Source of the DNA: Anagrus nilaparvatae
Taxonomy: Eukaryota; Arthropoda; Insecta; Hymenoptera; Mymaridae
NCBI GenBank assembly: GCA_022575985.1
Contig: JAKSXM010000014.1
Location: 3,038,001 to 3,102,000, forward strand
Length of the DNA stretch: 64,000 nucleotides
Direction: 5' to 3'
The notes under the pieces were generated by a model, which saw only the letters and a program-made list of their open reading frames with translations, did no database searches and was not told where the DNA came from. Shown here one piece after another: positions 48,387 to 60,200 of the stretch. The first letter of the stretch is position 1; the number at the start of each line of letters is the position of its first letter. The translations under genes were made by a program, and so were the position numbers.

Positions 48387-50359
48387 TTGTTTGAAATTGT
48401 TTGCGGCTGTAGGTGGATATATTGGTGTATAATGTGAACATGAAGGAATAGAATTTATAACTATTTCTGGGTTATTTTCGGGTTGAATAGCGTTTAATTC
48501 TGCTGTTGGAATTGCATTTTCTTCATCATATGTTTCTTAACGAGGATTTCCTAGATATACTAGTAAAGCGGTGATAGAAGCGAATACTGCTCCAAGAAGA
48601 TGAATTGACCAACCATAAATTGAGTGTAAGGTATAACCTCTGATTGCAGTGTCGATCAATAGTTTGAAAAATTGTAAAATTAATAAAATTGCGATGATTC
48701 CTGCACTAATGGTTCCGAATGTTAGAAACTTAGTACCAATACGGCTCCGTGCTCCTTCTGGATTTTATTGAAAGAATCCTCATCAATTAAGTTGACGAAA
48801 GATCCTCCTTTACTAACCGTTGGTTTTCCAACAAAATTTCGAGCCAAGGAATTTAATAAAGCTGGACGTTCCATAGGAAAGTTAATGTGTTCCCGTAATT
48901 GATCCAAGTCTTTATCTGAATATATTCCACTTGTTGCAAATAATGCTGGATTTTTATATACCCAGGAAAAGTTTATTATAGAACTCATAACATGAGGCGG
49001 AGTGGTCTCCGTTAATTTTGGTATAGCCTTATACCATAAATTTCCTACTTTATAGTATGGGCCTAATGCTGCGTTACATTCTATTTGAGTACCTCTTTTT
49101 AAAAGAATATGAGTTCTTGGCGTTAAAAACCATGTTTCATTATTCCAGCTAACTCGAAGTTGACTATAGCATTCCTCAGATTGGTCAATTTTAACCTCAA
49201 TCGAAATGCATTTTAGGATATAAACGATTTCACCCACTACATATGCCATATTTCCACTACCCATAAGAAGATTAAACGCATATTTACCTGGATTTGGGAT
49301 GGAAATTTCCAGTGAATTTTTAATTTTTTCTCTTTCCAACATACATCTCTGCATAACTAAATCGCGATATAAATCTTTCATTTGAGAACGAATATGCTTC
49401 TCTATGTACACGAATTTGGAATTAACATAAGTAAAAATATCTAAATTTTCGGCTGATGAAGTTTTGCGTGTAAATAAAGAAGCTCCGTTACGTTCAAATA
49501 TGTAAAAACGTGGATGTTCCGATCTTGCTACCTGAATTCCACAGATATTTACGACGCCTGTACTAATCAATGCAAAAGTTATATCATCAGTTACAAGAGT
49601 ATAAACAGTCTTAAAGTTAATTAAATCATTATCAAAAAGTTTTTGAGCTTTACCTTCATAAATAACATTTTACCTATTATATTGACATCGATCTTCCGGG
49701 AGTGCGCTCCAAAAGGTTTGTCCTGCAATAGTGTCCATACAATTCATGTCAGAAAGTTGACAAGTGACGCCCGTTCACAAATGTATTTGATTTTTATCTA
49801 AATTTGCTTGTGCTCTATAATGCGCGGTAGTAATTGTTAGTGTCCCGGTGACATATACATCTCTGTAATTTCCGTACGGATCTGTGTAAGGACCTCCATT
49901 GCACTTATTACCTTCAGCACTTACCGCAAATTCGACACTAAAAGTTTGAGTATTATTAGTTTTGAGACCATGAATTATAATTTGATTGCTATATTTATAT
50001 ACGCCATGCGTTTGCATTTCATAACAGGCCTCTCCGCTTACATCTTGTAAGTATTACTGGACACCGTTAGGTACCGGATATATGTGTCCAAAAAACCGAC
50101 AATCATAAACGGTTCTACGAACTAAAATTATACATTGTCTTACCATGGTATCTTGAAAATCGACTACCTGAGGTAGCTGAATCATTTTTTCTTTAGATTT
50201 TATATTAATTTCTGGAATATCGCATTCACCTACTTCAAGCAGTGACACCACAGTTACATTTAATGTTTTTGTTCCAAAATCGTAACCTATTAAAGCTTGT
50301 GTTTCATAAATGACGTTAATTAGAATTAATAATTTTATAATATTGTTGAAATACTCCAT
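48387..50359 (-). pseudogene. Chuvirus-like glycoprotein gene, broken
   Basis: The gene starts 66 bp after the end of pol. It has a hydrophobic leader, a cysteine-rich ectodomain, and a membrane segment with cytoplasmic tail at about 48387-48720. Length, near 650 codons, fits chuvirus glycoproteins. Three in-frame stops (50054-50056, 49775-49777, 49670-49672) break the ectodomain, a frameshift near 48725 moves the membrane segment to another frame, and a stop near 48538 cuts the tail. Between these the frame is kept over 1.6 kb. Chuviruses are negative-strand RNA viruses of arthropods, and related glycoproteins are known as env genes of some insect LTR retroelements, mostly BEL/Pao. Here the host element is Ty3/gypsy. 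The family call is from conserved layout and would need a database search. Confidence 0.72.
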
Positions 50360-50424
50360 TTTTTTTATGCCTCTAAAAACAGAAGAAATACTATTATTTT
50401 CTTGGCATAAATTTTAATATTTTG

Positions 50425-53400
50425 TTAGTAATTATTAGCTTGAGCCATTTTCAAGCGGTTTGGGTGAACAGTTTCGCTACCTTTCTTTGTGAGAATTCGA
50501 ACATTACCATTGTCAAAAACTTGAGTTATTTTATATGGTCCCGTATAATGATTTTCAAATTTCCCTAGTTTAAGACCTTTCAATAAAAATACTTGATTCC
50601 TGACCATAAAGTCTTTTGGATTTAGGTTACGATCATAATACATTTTTGATTTCTCTTTAGATTTTATTAAATTCTCATGTGCAAGTTTCCGGATATCATT
50701 TAATCTGGTTACCAATTCTATCGAGTAATTCTCATAAGTAGCCAATCGTTCTCCCTGGGTTATTGGTTCGTCTGATGGCAACCTAGCAGCTTTACCAAAT
50801 ATCATTTCAAATGGAGTATGATTAGTAGCTTCATGCACGCTAGTATTATAAGAGAAACTGGCCAAATCTACCCATACATCCCATTCATTTTCTTGGTATA
50901 CATACTGTTTTAAAAATTCAATTAAAGTGTGGTGACTTCTCTCGAGACTACCATTACTTTGAGCTCGATAAGAGGTTGTATGGATAGGTTTGATTCTGAA
51001 ACTCTTAGCGATTCTTTTCATTAATGAACTAAGAAAGTTACTCCCACGGTCTGTTAATATAAGATTAGGAGAACCAAAAACACAGATTAATTTCCTTATT
51101 AGAGCAAATCTTGCATTGTTAGAATGTATTTATTGCCGATTTCCGTTCTCGGTAATGGTCCTACAATATCTAATGCAACGAATTCAAGTATTAGATGGAG
51201 TTGTAGTTATTATCATTGGTTGACGGGTTTTTACTCTAACTAATTTTTTTAATTGACATTGCAAACAAAACTGAATACGTTTACGAACGTCCTGATATAA
51301 ATTTTCCTAATAGTATTTTTCTTTGATTCTTTTGATCGATTTTGCTAAACCTTTATGACCACCAATAGGACTATTATGCATTTTATCAAATATTTCATCT
51401 CTTTGTTCCAAAGAAACATAGATAAGAGTACCGTTACAAACCGTAATTTTAAAATCAGTATTTTTAAAAGTTTGCGCTAATAATCTTAAAAATTCTCGCC
51501 AAGGTATATTTGATATGTTATCACTTTTTGATAGACTAAATGTATTTATCTTATTATCTATTAGTTTAGATTTGAGTCTTAATAGTAGTTGTTTTAAATT
51601 ATCTCTTTTAAGTATTATTGATTCATTTTCTTTAAAACATAGTGCATAATAATGTCTACGATTTATTATAGTTTTCTTTACAGATTGGGGTGTATAGCTT
51701 TTGTTTTGTTCTATTTCATGTTTTTCAAATAATAGTTTAGCACCTTGATCAATAGGTTTACCAGTTGGGTTTACAAAATAAATTATATTGTCTTGAAAGT
51801 ATGTTAATTGTTCTTTTGAATAAAATATGTTAGTATATTTTAAATCATTTTGAATTTGTTCGCGATTTTCATTTTTTTCTAATTCAGCATCATTTTCTGA
51901 AGATGATGTCTCTTCTTCTTGTGAATCTTTAACGTTTTCTTCGTCAGGGATTATAAGATGCCTTGGTTTTTTCTTAATTGTTTTTGTAGAATTTATTTCA
52001 TCTTCAGAGTCAGATTCTTTTTGTTTGATTTGGTCTGACATTTTTGCCGAAGGTTTTCTTTTTCTTTTTCCTTTTTGCATTACTTGTTCTTCATTGAATC
52101 TAACAGTTTTTGTTTTATTTAATGACGAATCCATAATTTCAGGTCCTTTTTCTTCTCTTGCCTTTTGAGCTCTTGTGGTGACATTAATAGTTATCTCTTC
52201 CATATCAGGTTCCTCTGGCGGATTCCTAGAGAGAGCATCTGCATTTTTTTGACGAGCTCCTGGTCGATAAATTATCTCATATTCATATTCAGATAAAATT
52301 AATCTCCATTTTTGAACTCTGACGTTACAATCTGCTTTTTTAAACCATACTAAAGCTTGGCAATCTGTGACCATTTTGAAATGTTGATTATAAACATACG
52401 TCTTAAATTGTTTAACTGCATATATAATTGCAAGGCATTCTTGTTCATAAATTGGATACCTAAGTTCACAGTCCCGAAGCATTCTTGAACAATATGCTAT
52501 GGGCCAATCATTACCCAGTGGTCCTTGGGACAGGATTCCACCGACTGCTACCCCAGATGCATCTGCTGTAATTATAAATGGAGCCTTAAAGTCTGGAACC
52601 TTTAAAACAGGAGCATGACATAAGCAATGTTTTATTTTTCTAAATGCTTCATCCGCTTTTGAGTCCCATTTGAATTCCACGTCTTTCTGTAAGAGTTTGG
52701 TTAAGGGTTTTGTAATATTTGCAAAATTTTCGATAAATATAAATAATAAATAATAAATCGTCTATAATACGTTGCCAAACCACAAAATTCTCTAACGTTT
52801 TTAATAGTTTTTGGAACAGGAACTGCTTCTATCTTTTTTGGATCTACTTCTAATCCATTTTTACTTAATATGTGACCTAAATATGCTACCTTCCGTTTGA
52901 GGAATTCTGATTTATCAATTTGAAGTTTAAATTTATGTTTTCTCAACCTTTCCATTAATAAATCAAACTTTTTCTTATGTTCTTAAAGAGAATTTGCATA
53001 TATAATAATATCATCGATATATACGAAAAGACATTTACCTTGTAATCCGAGTAGAGCCCTATTTATTCCCTGCTGGAAGGTTAATGGTGCACAGCAAAGA
53101 CCGAATGGCATACGAGTAAATTCAAAATGCCCAAAAGTAGTGGAAAACGCTGTTTTTTTTATATCGTCTTCAGGAATTTTGATATGATGGAATCCAGAAT
53201 TAACATCCAAAACTGTATAGTATTCGTAACCTCCAACTTCTTCTAAAATTTCGATAATATTAGGTAACAGGTAATGTTGTTTTACTGTTTTATTATTTAA
53301 TTCACGATAGTCAATGACCATTCTAAATTTCCTTTCGCCAGATGCATCTAATTTCTTCTTCACGACCCAGATTGGTGCAGAATAAGGCGAATTAGATTCT

Positions 53401-53606
53401 CGAATAATTCCTCTTTCCAAAAGTTGGTATACTTGTTTATCAACTTCACCTTTTAGGCCGTGCGGTAATCTATAAGATTTTGCTTGAATTGAATATGGAT
53501 CAGTAAGTTTAATCCGATGTGCAATTATATCAGTGGCTTAAAAATCATCACCTTGAATATAAAATTGTTCTGAATAAGTTTTAATTAAATCTTCAATGTG
53601 GGCCTT
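50425..53606 (-). pseudogene. Gypsy Pol: RT, RNase H, integrase
   Basis: RT (52983-53420) has FRMVIDYRELN, FGLCCAPLTFQ and the catalytic FVYIDDII, and continues at 52701-52955 (LGHILSKNGLEVDP). RNase H begins around 52600 with DASG and YPIYEQE and ends with NADALSR. A charged insert of roughly 200 residues follows (51800-52200, K/E/S-rich), then the integrase zinc region, a core with LTDRGSNF and the catalytic E in SNGSLERSH, and a C-terminal GPYKIT..HPNRLKMA module. Stops occur at 53539, 52983 and 51307, with frameshifts near 52700 and in 51020-51300. Catalytic residues of RT and integrase are present, so damage is mostly nonsense and small indels. Confidence 0.9.
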
Positions 53607-53981
53607 TTAAATTTCGTTTAAATGTTCAAATCGTAAACGTGATTTGAAAATTTCGTATCTTGTCTTATCTTCAGAAGGTTTTTCATAGTCTATAAAATCA
53701 TCAGGTAATTCTAGTTCCAACTCCTTAGGACTATCAACTTCCTGATAAGCAATAATATTTTTAAAACTTTTATATTCTGCTTGTATATTTTCATTTTCTA
53801 AGTAATCGTTTTCGTAAATTTCATCAGAGTACGATGTTTCAGATTCATACTCTGATGTTTCAGAGGTTTCTAACGTATGTCTTAAGACTTTTTCTGGAGC
53901 AAAGTCGTCCTTGAATAATTTATTTAATATTTCTATGTTAATTTTTGGTTTATTGAAAAGAAGTTCCTCTTCTAACTTCAC

Positions 53982-54494
53982 GGAATTTTCTTCTATAATT
54001 AAATCTTTTGCAGAATTTTCATCTTTTGATTCTATTGTATTACAAGAATCATGATTGTCATCAAATTCTAATTCTTCATATAATTTACTTTCAAAAGGAA
54101 TTTTCTTTTTATTTATAATGAAAACTCGATCTTTATAATTTAATTAAGAACCAGTATCTTTAAAAAATTCACTTCCTAAAACTCCGTCGTGTAAGATTTT
54201 AATTTCATTTGGTACTATATGAAAACTTGTAGTGTATCCATAAATTTTCATTTTGACTTCTCCTAATGTATAGACTGGAATTTATTTATTTATTTCATTT
54301 ATTTCATTAATTACATTTATTCCTTTTAAAGAAACTTTTTTAGTGGTGTCAATTTCTTGGTTAGGTTTAATAATTTTTGCTTTGATAATTGAGCATCCAG
54401 CTCCCGTATACAGCATCAAATGAATATATTCGTTAGCTTCATAATTTTTTATTTGAATAGAGGGTACTACATCGTAATGTCTTTTTAATTCCAT
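53982..54494 (-). pseudogene. Retroelement aspartic protease, active site altered
   Basis: The frame starts 10 nt inside the gag end. The region expected to carry the D-T/S-G active site reads LYTGAG, with Y where the catalytic aspartate belongs. Stops occur at 54282 (inside a GAAATAAAT microsatellite-like run) and near 54145. The distal part continues in frame into a long acidic linker (53607-53981) ahead of RT. The protease would have cut the Gag-Pol polyprotein. Confidence 0.7.
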
Positions 54495-56003
54495 TCTATG
54501 CAGTCGGATGTATCGTTCTCTTCTAACGTATGTACCGAGCGATTGTCCTTGATTTTGTTTAAACCCGTCTGTACGCTCGATCCAGGCGGATTCTGAATGT
54601 TTTTTGAATATTGTTCAGTGTATCTTTGAGATTTTTTTGGACAATTGTCAATTGCATGGTTTGTTTCTTGTTTGCAATATCGACAATACATTTTGGTATC
54701 GGTGAATGCTTTATTTGATTCTTGATTTAAATTCAAATTTTGTAATTTGTTTTGTAATGTATAACATTCGGTAGCTACATGATTCAATTTTGAACAATAT
54801 TGACATTTTTTTTGTGGTTTTAAAAATTTTAAAGCTGCTTCGCAGTCTTTCATAGAATGTCCCTTTTCAGCACACCAATGACATATAATGTTGCTTGACG
54901 TATGATTTTCTTTTAATTTTAAAAGTTCTGGACAACTTTTAACTTGATGATTTGTAGAATCACACCATTGACACTTATGGAATGAAGTTTGTGGAGTCCA
55001 TTTCCGATCATTAGTGTTATTTTGAAATGAGTTGCACTCATTTTCCACATATAACTCTTCTTCTTCTGGAACAGTAAAAAGAATTCTCTTTTTATGCTCC
55101 CTTTGAACAGTTTGTAATACTGGATTATTTGGGTTTAAGAGAGATTTTTTTGCTTGAATTTCTCTCTCTATTCTTATGGCATTTTGTACCAATACATCAA
55201 AATTTCCTTCATTTCCCAGTTTTCGTTCAATCTCGTTTTTCAGTCCTCTTTTAAAACATAAAATTACGTTTACACTGGTTGAGTTCTTAAAATTTTCCAG
55301 ATCAGCTGGATTGGGACTGTGTTGCATTTTATAGGTTTCGATTAGTTTTAGTTCCAAATCTCTTATCCTATTTGCGTAAGTGATTACGGGCTCACCTTGA
55401 TATTGTACCATCGATCCAAGTTCACCTTGTAGCTCAAATACACTTTTTGAAGAAAAATAGATGTTTTTTAGGAACGTTTTTAGATCCTCTATATTTTGAA
55501 ATTGTTTACCCTGTGTTGCCCTTCTTGCTTCACCGATTAGTTTGCTTCTTACCATCCTTGTAAGGTTTAATTCATTTTGAGGTTCAATCATAGCTAAACT
55601 TTCATCCAATCCTACCAGAAATTGGGTTAATGTTATATTACTCCCATCATATTCTGGTATCACCTTTAAGGCGTCTTTAAGTGGTACTGTTTGATTCGCC
55701 ATGATTAACACTGGTGGAATTGTATTCTGATCAGGTGCAATTACTCGATGATTGACTTGAATTGGTGATTGTTGCATTCCTGGATTTAAATTGTGTACAG
55801 GTTGCTCTGCAAGAGGGTTTTTTGCTTCTTGATAAGGTGGTGGTGGGGTACAATCTTCTCTTGGTATTAAAGGTTAGTTAGTTTTGTTCAAAAGGATTTA
55901 TATCAACCTGGTTTACTCTAACAGCCTCATTATTATTTCGTTCAGGAGAATTATTCATGGAATTATTTTGACGCGCGGAACGATTGATCGGTCGAGTATT
56001 CAT
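54485..56003 (-). pseudogene. Gypsy-type Gag with four zinc knuckles
   Basis: The ATG at 56001-56003 opens a short frame ending at 55878. The main frame, 54485-55777, lies in another phase, so one frameshift separates them. The capsid region is predicted to be helical. The C-terminal third holds four Cys/His knuckles: CQWCDSTNHQVKSC, CHWCAEKGHSMKDC, CQYCSKLNHVATEC and CRYCKQETNHAIDNC. Many gypsy Gags have one or two. Gag forms the particle and packs RNA. The protease frame overlaps the gag end by about 10 nt in another phase, in line with a frameshift-type junction. Confidence 0.85.
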
Positions 56004-56035
56004 AAATAAAAAAAAAAATTTATAGTATATGTATA

Positions 56036-56257
56036 CGGGTTTTTAAACTTAGTTCTAAGCGTAAAGAGAAATGAAAACCTGAATCAGACTATTTCTATGT
56101 TTCAAAACTCGGAAACAATATTTATTTCGGGTTTGCGCCTATAATTCGTATATAGATGCAAACCCGGAATAACCTTGCTTCCGAGTTTTGAAACATAGAA
56201 ATAGTCTGATTCAAGTTTTCATTTCTCTTTACGCTTAGAACTAAGTTTCAAAACCCG
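56036..56257. mobile_element. MITE with 80-bp inverted repeats
   Basis: CGGGTTTTTAAACTTAGTTC at 56036 continues for 80 bp and recurs inverted at 56176-56257. The centre is 60 bp. It is non-coding and sits just upstream of the gag start, where the 5' leader or LTR of the gypsy element should be. Confidence 0.85.
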
Positions 56258-56329
56258 GAATAACGCTAAAACCAAGTTTTGTTTCAAATTTCTGAGTTTA
56301 TGGCTCTGTGTGTATTATTGGAAAAATAA

Positions 56330-56402
56330 AGCCGCAGGGGTCCAGGGGGGCGCAGCCCCCATGGTGGCTGCCGGGGCGAGCGTAGCGAGCCGGAGGCAGC
56401 TA
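56330..56402 (+). mobile_element. GC-rich hairpins, possible Helitron 3' end
   Basis: GGGGGGCGCAGCCCCC is followed by a second stem built on GCTGCCGG and CCGGAGGCAGC, then CTAG and T (56399-56403). Hairpin plus CTAG fits a Helitron terminus, although here the CTAG adjoins the stem directly. No gene lies upstream on this strand. Confidence 0.4.
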
Positions 56403-56403
56403 G

Positions 56404-57105
56404 TAGATATATATACACTGTTTCTTTTACATAGAATCATTTTCTTTTTTGTTATTAATAAATTTATATTTTCAATTAAATAAATAAACATTAAATAATT
56501 TAAAGGTCCTTATCCATCTGCATGTCGCCCTCGTATATATGTGAGTTAATGTACACACACATATTCATTAACCGGTAATTCTCCCGTATTACATTTATTA
56601 TTAAACTTTTATGTAACAATTTGTTTATTAATTACAGATTATTTTTTTATTGGTTTTAATTATTTAATAATAAATAAGTTGTTACAAACGTGGCATCCCC
56701 TAATTTTCGAAACACGACCTTAAAATTAAAAAAAAAGGATTAGAAATACTTATACATATACAGTGCTTATTTAATACTCGGAACACTGAGTAGAAAAAAT
56801 AGTTGTACTGATGATATTTATTTGAATTTTTTTTAAACATTTTTTAAAAATATTTTCTAATTTTTTAATTAAAAATTAGTGGCATCCATCTTTTTTTACA
56901 TGCGCATGCATACGGATTTAGGCCTTTTTTTTAGAAAATTCATAACAAACTTAAGCCTTTTTTTTGAAAAATTTATAATTAAATCTTTTTTAATTAAATT
57001 AACAAGAGGAAAAATTTACAATTGATATGTTAATATATAATTAACCAATTCACAACTAAATAAAACATATTTAGTTAAAAATATATCAATTTTAACTCAT
57101 TTTAA
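56404..57105. other. AT-rich stretch with a possible LTR edge
   Basis: At about 56680-56705 the minus strand reads a purine run then TGCCACGTTTGTAACA, which could be a polypurine tract and LTR start, but no second copy was found. The rest is AT-rich without frames. Confidence 0.35.
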
Positions 57106-57250
57106 AAAAGTTAGTCACAGAGGTGAAAAGCCCTATATCGGTAAATTACGATTTTGTTTTTCTCAACACTGGTGAAAGACCATATAAATGTTGTTTGAGA
57201 AATAGCTTCTTTGCACACTAGTGAAGAACCTTACAAAGTTCAAACATAAA
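57106..57250 (+). pseudogene. Decayed C2H2 zinc-finger sequence, left part
   Basis: Three linker-type motifs of the HTGEKPYKC kind occur at about 57115 (HRGEKPYIG), 57164 (NTGERPYKC) and 57220 (HTSEEPYKV). Frames between them are broken. The spacing is shorter than the 84 bp per finger expected, so bases have been lost. A multi-finger C2H2 gene is the likely source. A further linker lies beyond the satellite array at 61265. Confidence 0.6.
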
Positions 57251-57263
57251 ATTAAAAAAAAAA

Positions 57264-60200
57264 ATATATATTATTATTTTGATTTCATTGACCTGTACTG
57301 GGCATAATTGTTAAATGAATTAAATATAAATTGTCCTATCTTGATATGTGTATGTTTTCAAATAACATCCCTTTTTTTATTAAGACATATCAAGCGGCAA
57401 TATTATATAATTTTTAAATTCATTTAAAAATTATTTTTCAAAAATACGCGGTTTTTAATGTAGGTACAGAAGGTACCTGCAGCGTTTCGATCAGCACCAA
57501 CACATAGATCTCCTCAGTGTGGCTGAGTGTGTTGGTGTGTGCCACAGACGCTGGTGTATTACGTCTTTAATTTTTCTTATATAGTGAACGAATGCCTATT
57601 TTATCACTTGCGAGACACTATAGCCATTCGTTCCCTATATATGAAATGAATGGAATGACCGGTTGCGGGTCTACGGTCTGTTCAATATTGAATTATTAGT
57701 TATTTCTATTAATCGCCCATATTTTCTAATATATATTATTATTTTGATTTCATTGACCTGTACTGGGCATAATTGTTAAATGAATTAAATATAAATTGTC
57801 CTATCTTGATATGTGTATGTTTTCAAATAACATCCCTTTTTTTATTAAGACATATCAAGCGGCAATATTATATAATTTTTAAATTCATTTAAAAATTATT
57901 TTTCAAAAATACGCGGTTTTTAATGTAGGTACAGAAGGTACCTGCAGCGTTTCGATCAGCACCAACACATAGATCTCCTCAGTGTGGCTGAGTGTGTTGG
58001 TGTGTGCCACAGACGCTGGTGTATTACGTCTTTAATTTTTCTTATATAGTGAACGAATGCCTATTTTATATGACCGGGGTCATATGAGACCAATAAATTA
58101 ATTTAGAATATTTAGATCCGAAAATAAATAAATATCATCAATACGATTCTGTGCAACAACAGCCATATTGGACCTACCTTTTATCGTTGTTGTTGCCAGA
58201 AGACCCTGAAAATAAAGTATTTGGAGGGGAGGTATAAATGAATATTTATGTAGACAAAATTTAATAACTACACAAAGATAATTAATATTTATTTATTAGA
58301 AATTAATATTTACAAGAAAATAAAGTTGAGCGCCACCGGTTTAATAAAACCGGAAATTATAATCAAACAAATCGAAAAGGGTTGATTTTAATGCCAAAAG
58401 GGTTAATGATCTAAATATTAAAAATTAAAGGGAGAGCAAGAGATGATTTCGGGTCGTTACTTCCGTATAACAATTAATATAACCTAATTAAATATAAAAT
58501 TAATCTAAAATTACCAAATACAAAATATAAATACTATGTACCTAAAATCTACACCGCAAGAGCACATTCGCACGCGTTATCTAGAAGATGTTTTACCTTT
58601 ATACTTCCTGATGTCGTCTTGAGCCAATGATGCACCACGTTGTTTTAACAAAATTCGAAAACAAGTTTTTAATATGGCAAGTAACAATAAGTTATATTCG
58701 CCGTATGAATTCTAAGACCAAAATATATATATCTGTCACAAAATGCCGGAGTTAAACGTCTGCGTGTTTAAACTCCGAACCAATATATTATAAATTTCGG
58801 TGAATTAATCAATTCGTTTATTCCCGAAATATCCACAAAAATCGCGATCAGACAAAATTATATTTTTGATTAATATTCACACTAAAAATAGTGAATAAAA
58901 ACGATTTATTTAATAAAAACACAGAGAGCTCTTTACGAAAGCGTGTATTGCGGCTCATGGCCGAGCACGCACTGATCTGGTTCGATTTCAGTTCCTCCCT
59001 TACGGAAGTCCGAAATCGCAAACGTTCCAAAGGAACCAGCGTGATATCAGCTCGAAAAAGCGCTTAAAAATCTAAAATTTAAAAATTAATTTTAATTTAA
59101 ATTTTTATTAATGTGACAGAAATCCTTCCTGTCACATTTATCACTTGCGAGACACTATAGCCATTCGTTCCCTATATATGAAATGAATGGAATGACCGGT
59201 TGCGGGTCTACGGTCTGTTCAATATTGAATTATTAGTTATTTCTATTAATCGCCCATATTTTCTAATATATATTATTATTTTGATTTCATTGACCTGTAC
59301 TGGGCATAATTGTTAAATGAATTAAATATAAATTGTCCTATCTTGATATGTGTATGTTTTCAAATAACATCCCTTTTTTTATTAAGACATATCAAGCGGC
59401 AATATTATATAATTTTTAAATTCATTTAAAAATTATTTTTCAAAAATACGCGGTTTTTAATGTAGGTACAGAAGGTACCTGCAGCGTTTTGATCAGCACC
59501 AACACATAGATCTCCTCAGTGTGGCTGAGTGTGTTGGTGTGTGCCACAGACGCTGGTGTATTACGTCTTTAATTTTTCTTATATAGTGAACGAATGCCTA
59601 TTTTATCACTTGCGAGACACTATAGCAAAATAATTTTTAAATGAATTTAAAAATTATATAATATTGCCGCTTGATATGTCTTAATAAAAAAAGGGATGTT
59701 ATTTGAAAACATACACATATCAAGATAGGACAATTTATATTTAATTCATTTAACAATTATGCCCAGTACAGGTCAATGAAATCAAAATAATAATATATAT
59801 TAGAAAATATGGGCGATTAATAGAAATAACTAATAATTCAATATTGAACAGACCGTAGACCCGCAACCGGTCATTCCATTCATTTCATATATAGGGAACG
59901 AATGGCTATAGTGTCTCGCAAGTGATAAAATAGGCATTCGTTCACTATATAAGAAAAATTAAAGACGTAATACACCAGCGTCTGTGGCACACACCAACAC
60001 ACTCAGCCACACTGAGGAGATCTATGTGTTGGTGCTGATCGAAACGCTGCAGGTACCTTCTGTACCTACATTAAAAACCGCGTATTTTTGAAAAATAATT
60101 TTTAAATGAATTTAAAAATTATATAATATTGCCGCTTGATATGTCTTAATAAAAAAAGGGATGTTATTTGAAAACATACACATATCAAGATAGGACAATT

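Larger units (their letters stand above)
50425..56003 (-). mobile_element. Ty3/gypsy element coding region (gag-pro-pol), envelope genes downstream
   Basis: On the minus strand gag, protease, RT, RNase H and integrase follow in the Ty3/gypsy order and lead directly into the glycoprotein gene at 50359. No LTR pair could be found: the right side is occupied by an inverted-repeat MITE at 56036 and other repeats, and the left side by AT-rich DNA. Every gene has stops or shifts. Confidence 0.85.

Noticed and set aside
45557..50359. Domesticated, functional envelope (syncytin-like) gene
   Set aside because: Both envelope genes carry stops and frameshifts, so neither can be a working host gene in this copy.
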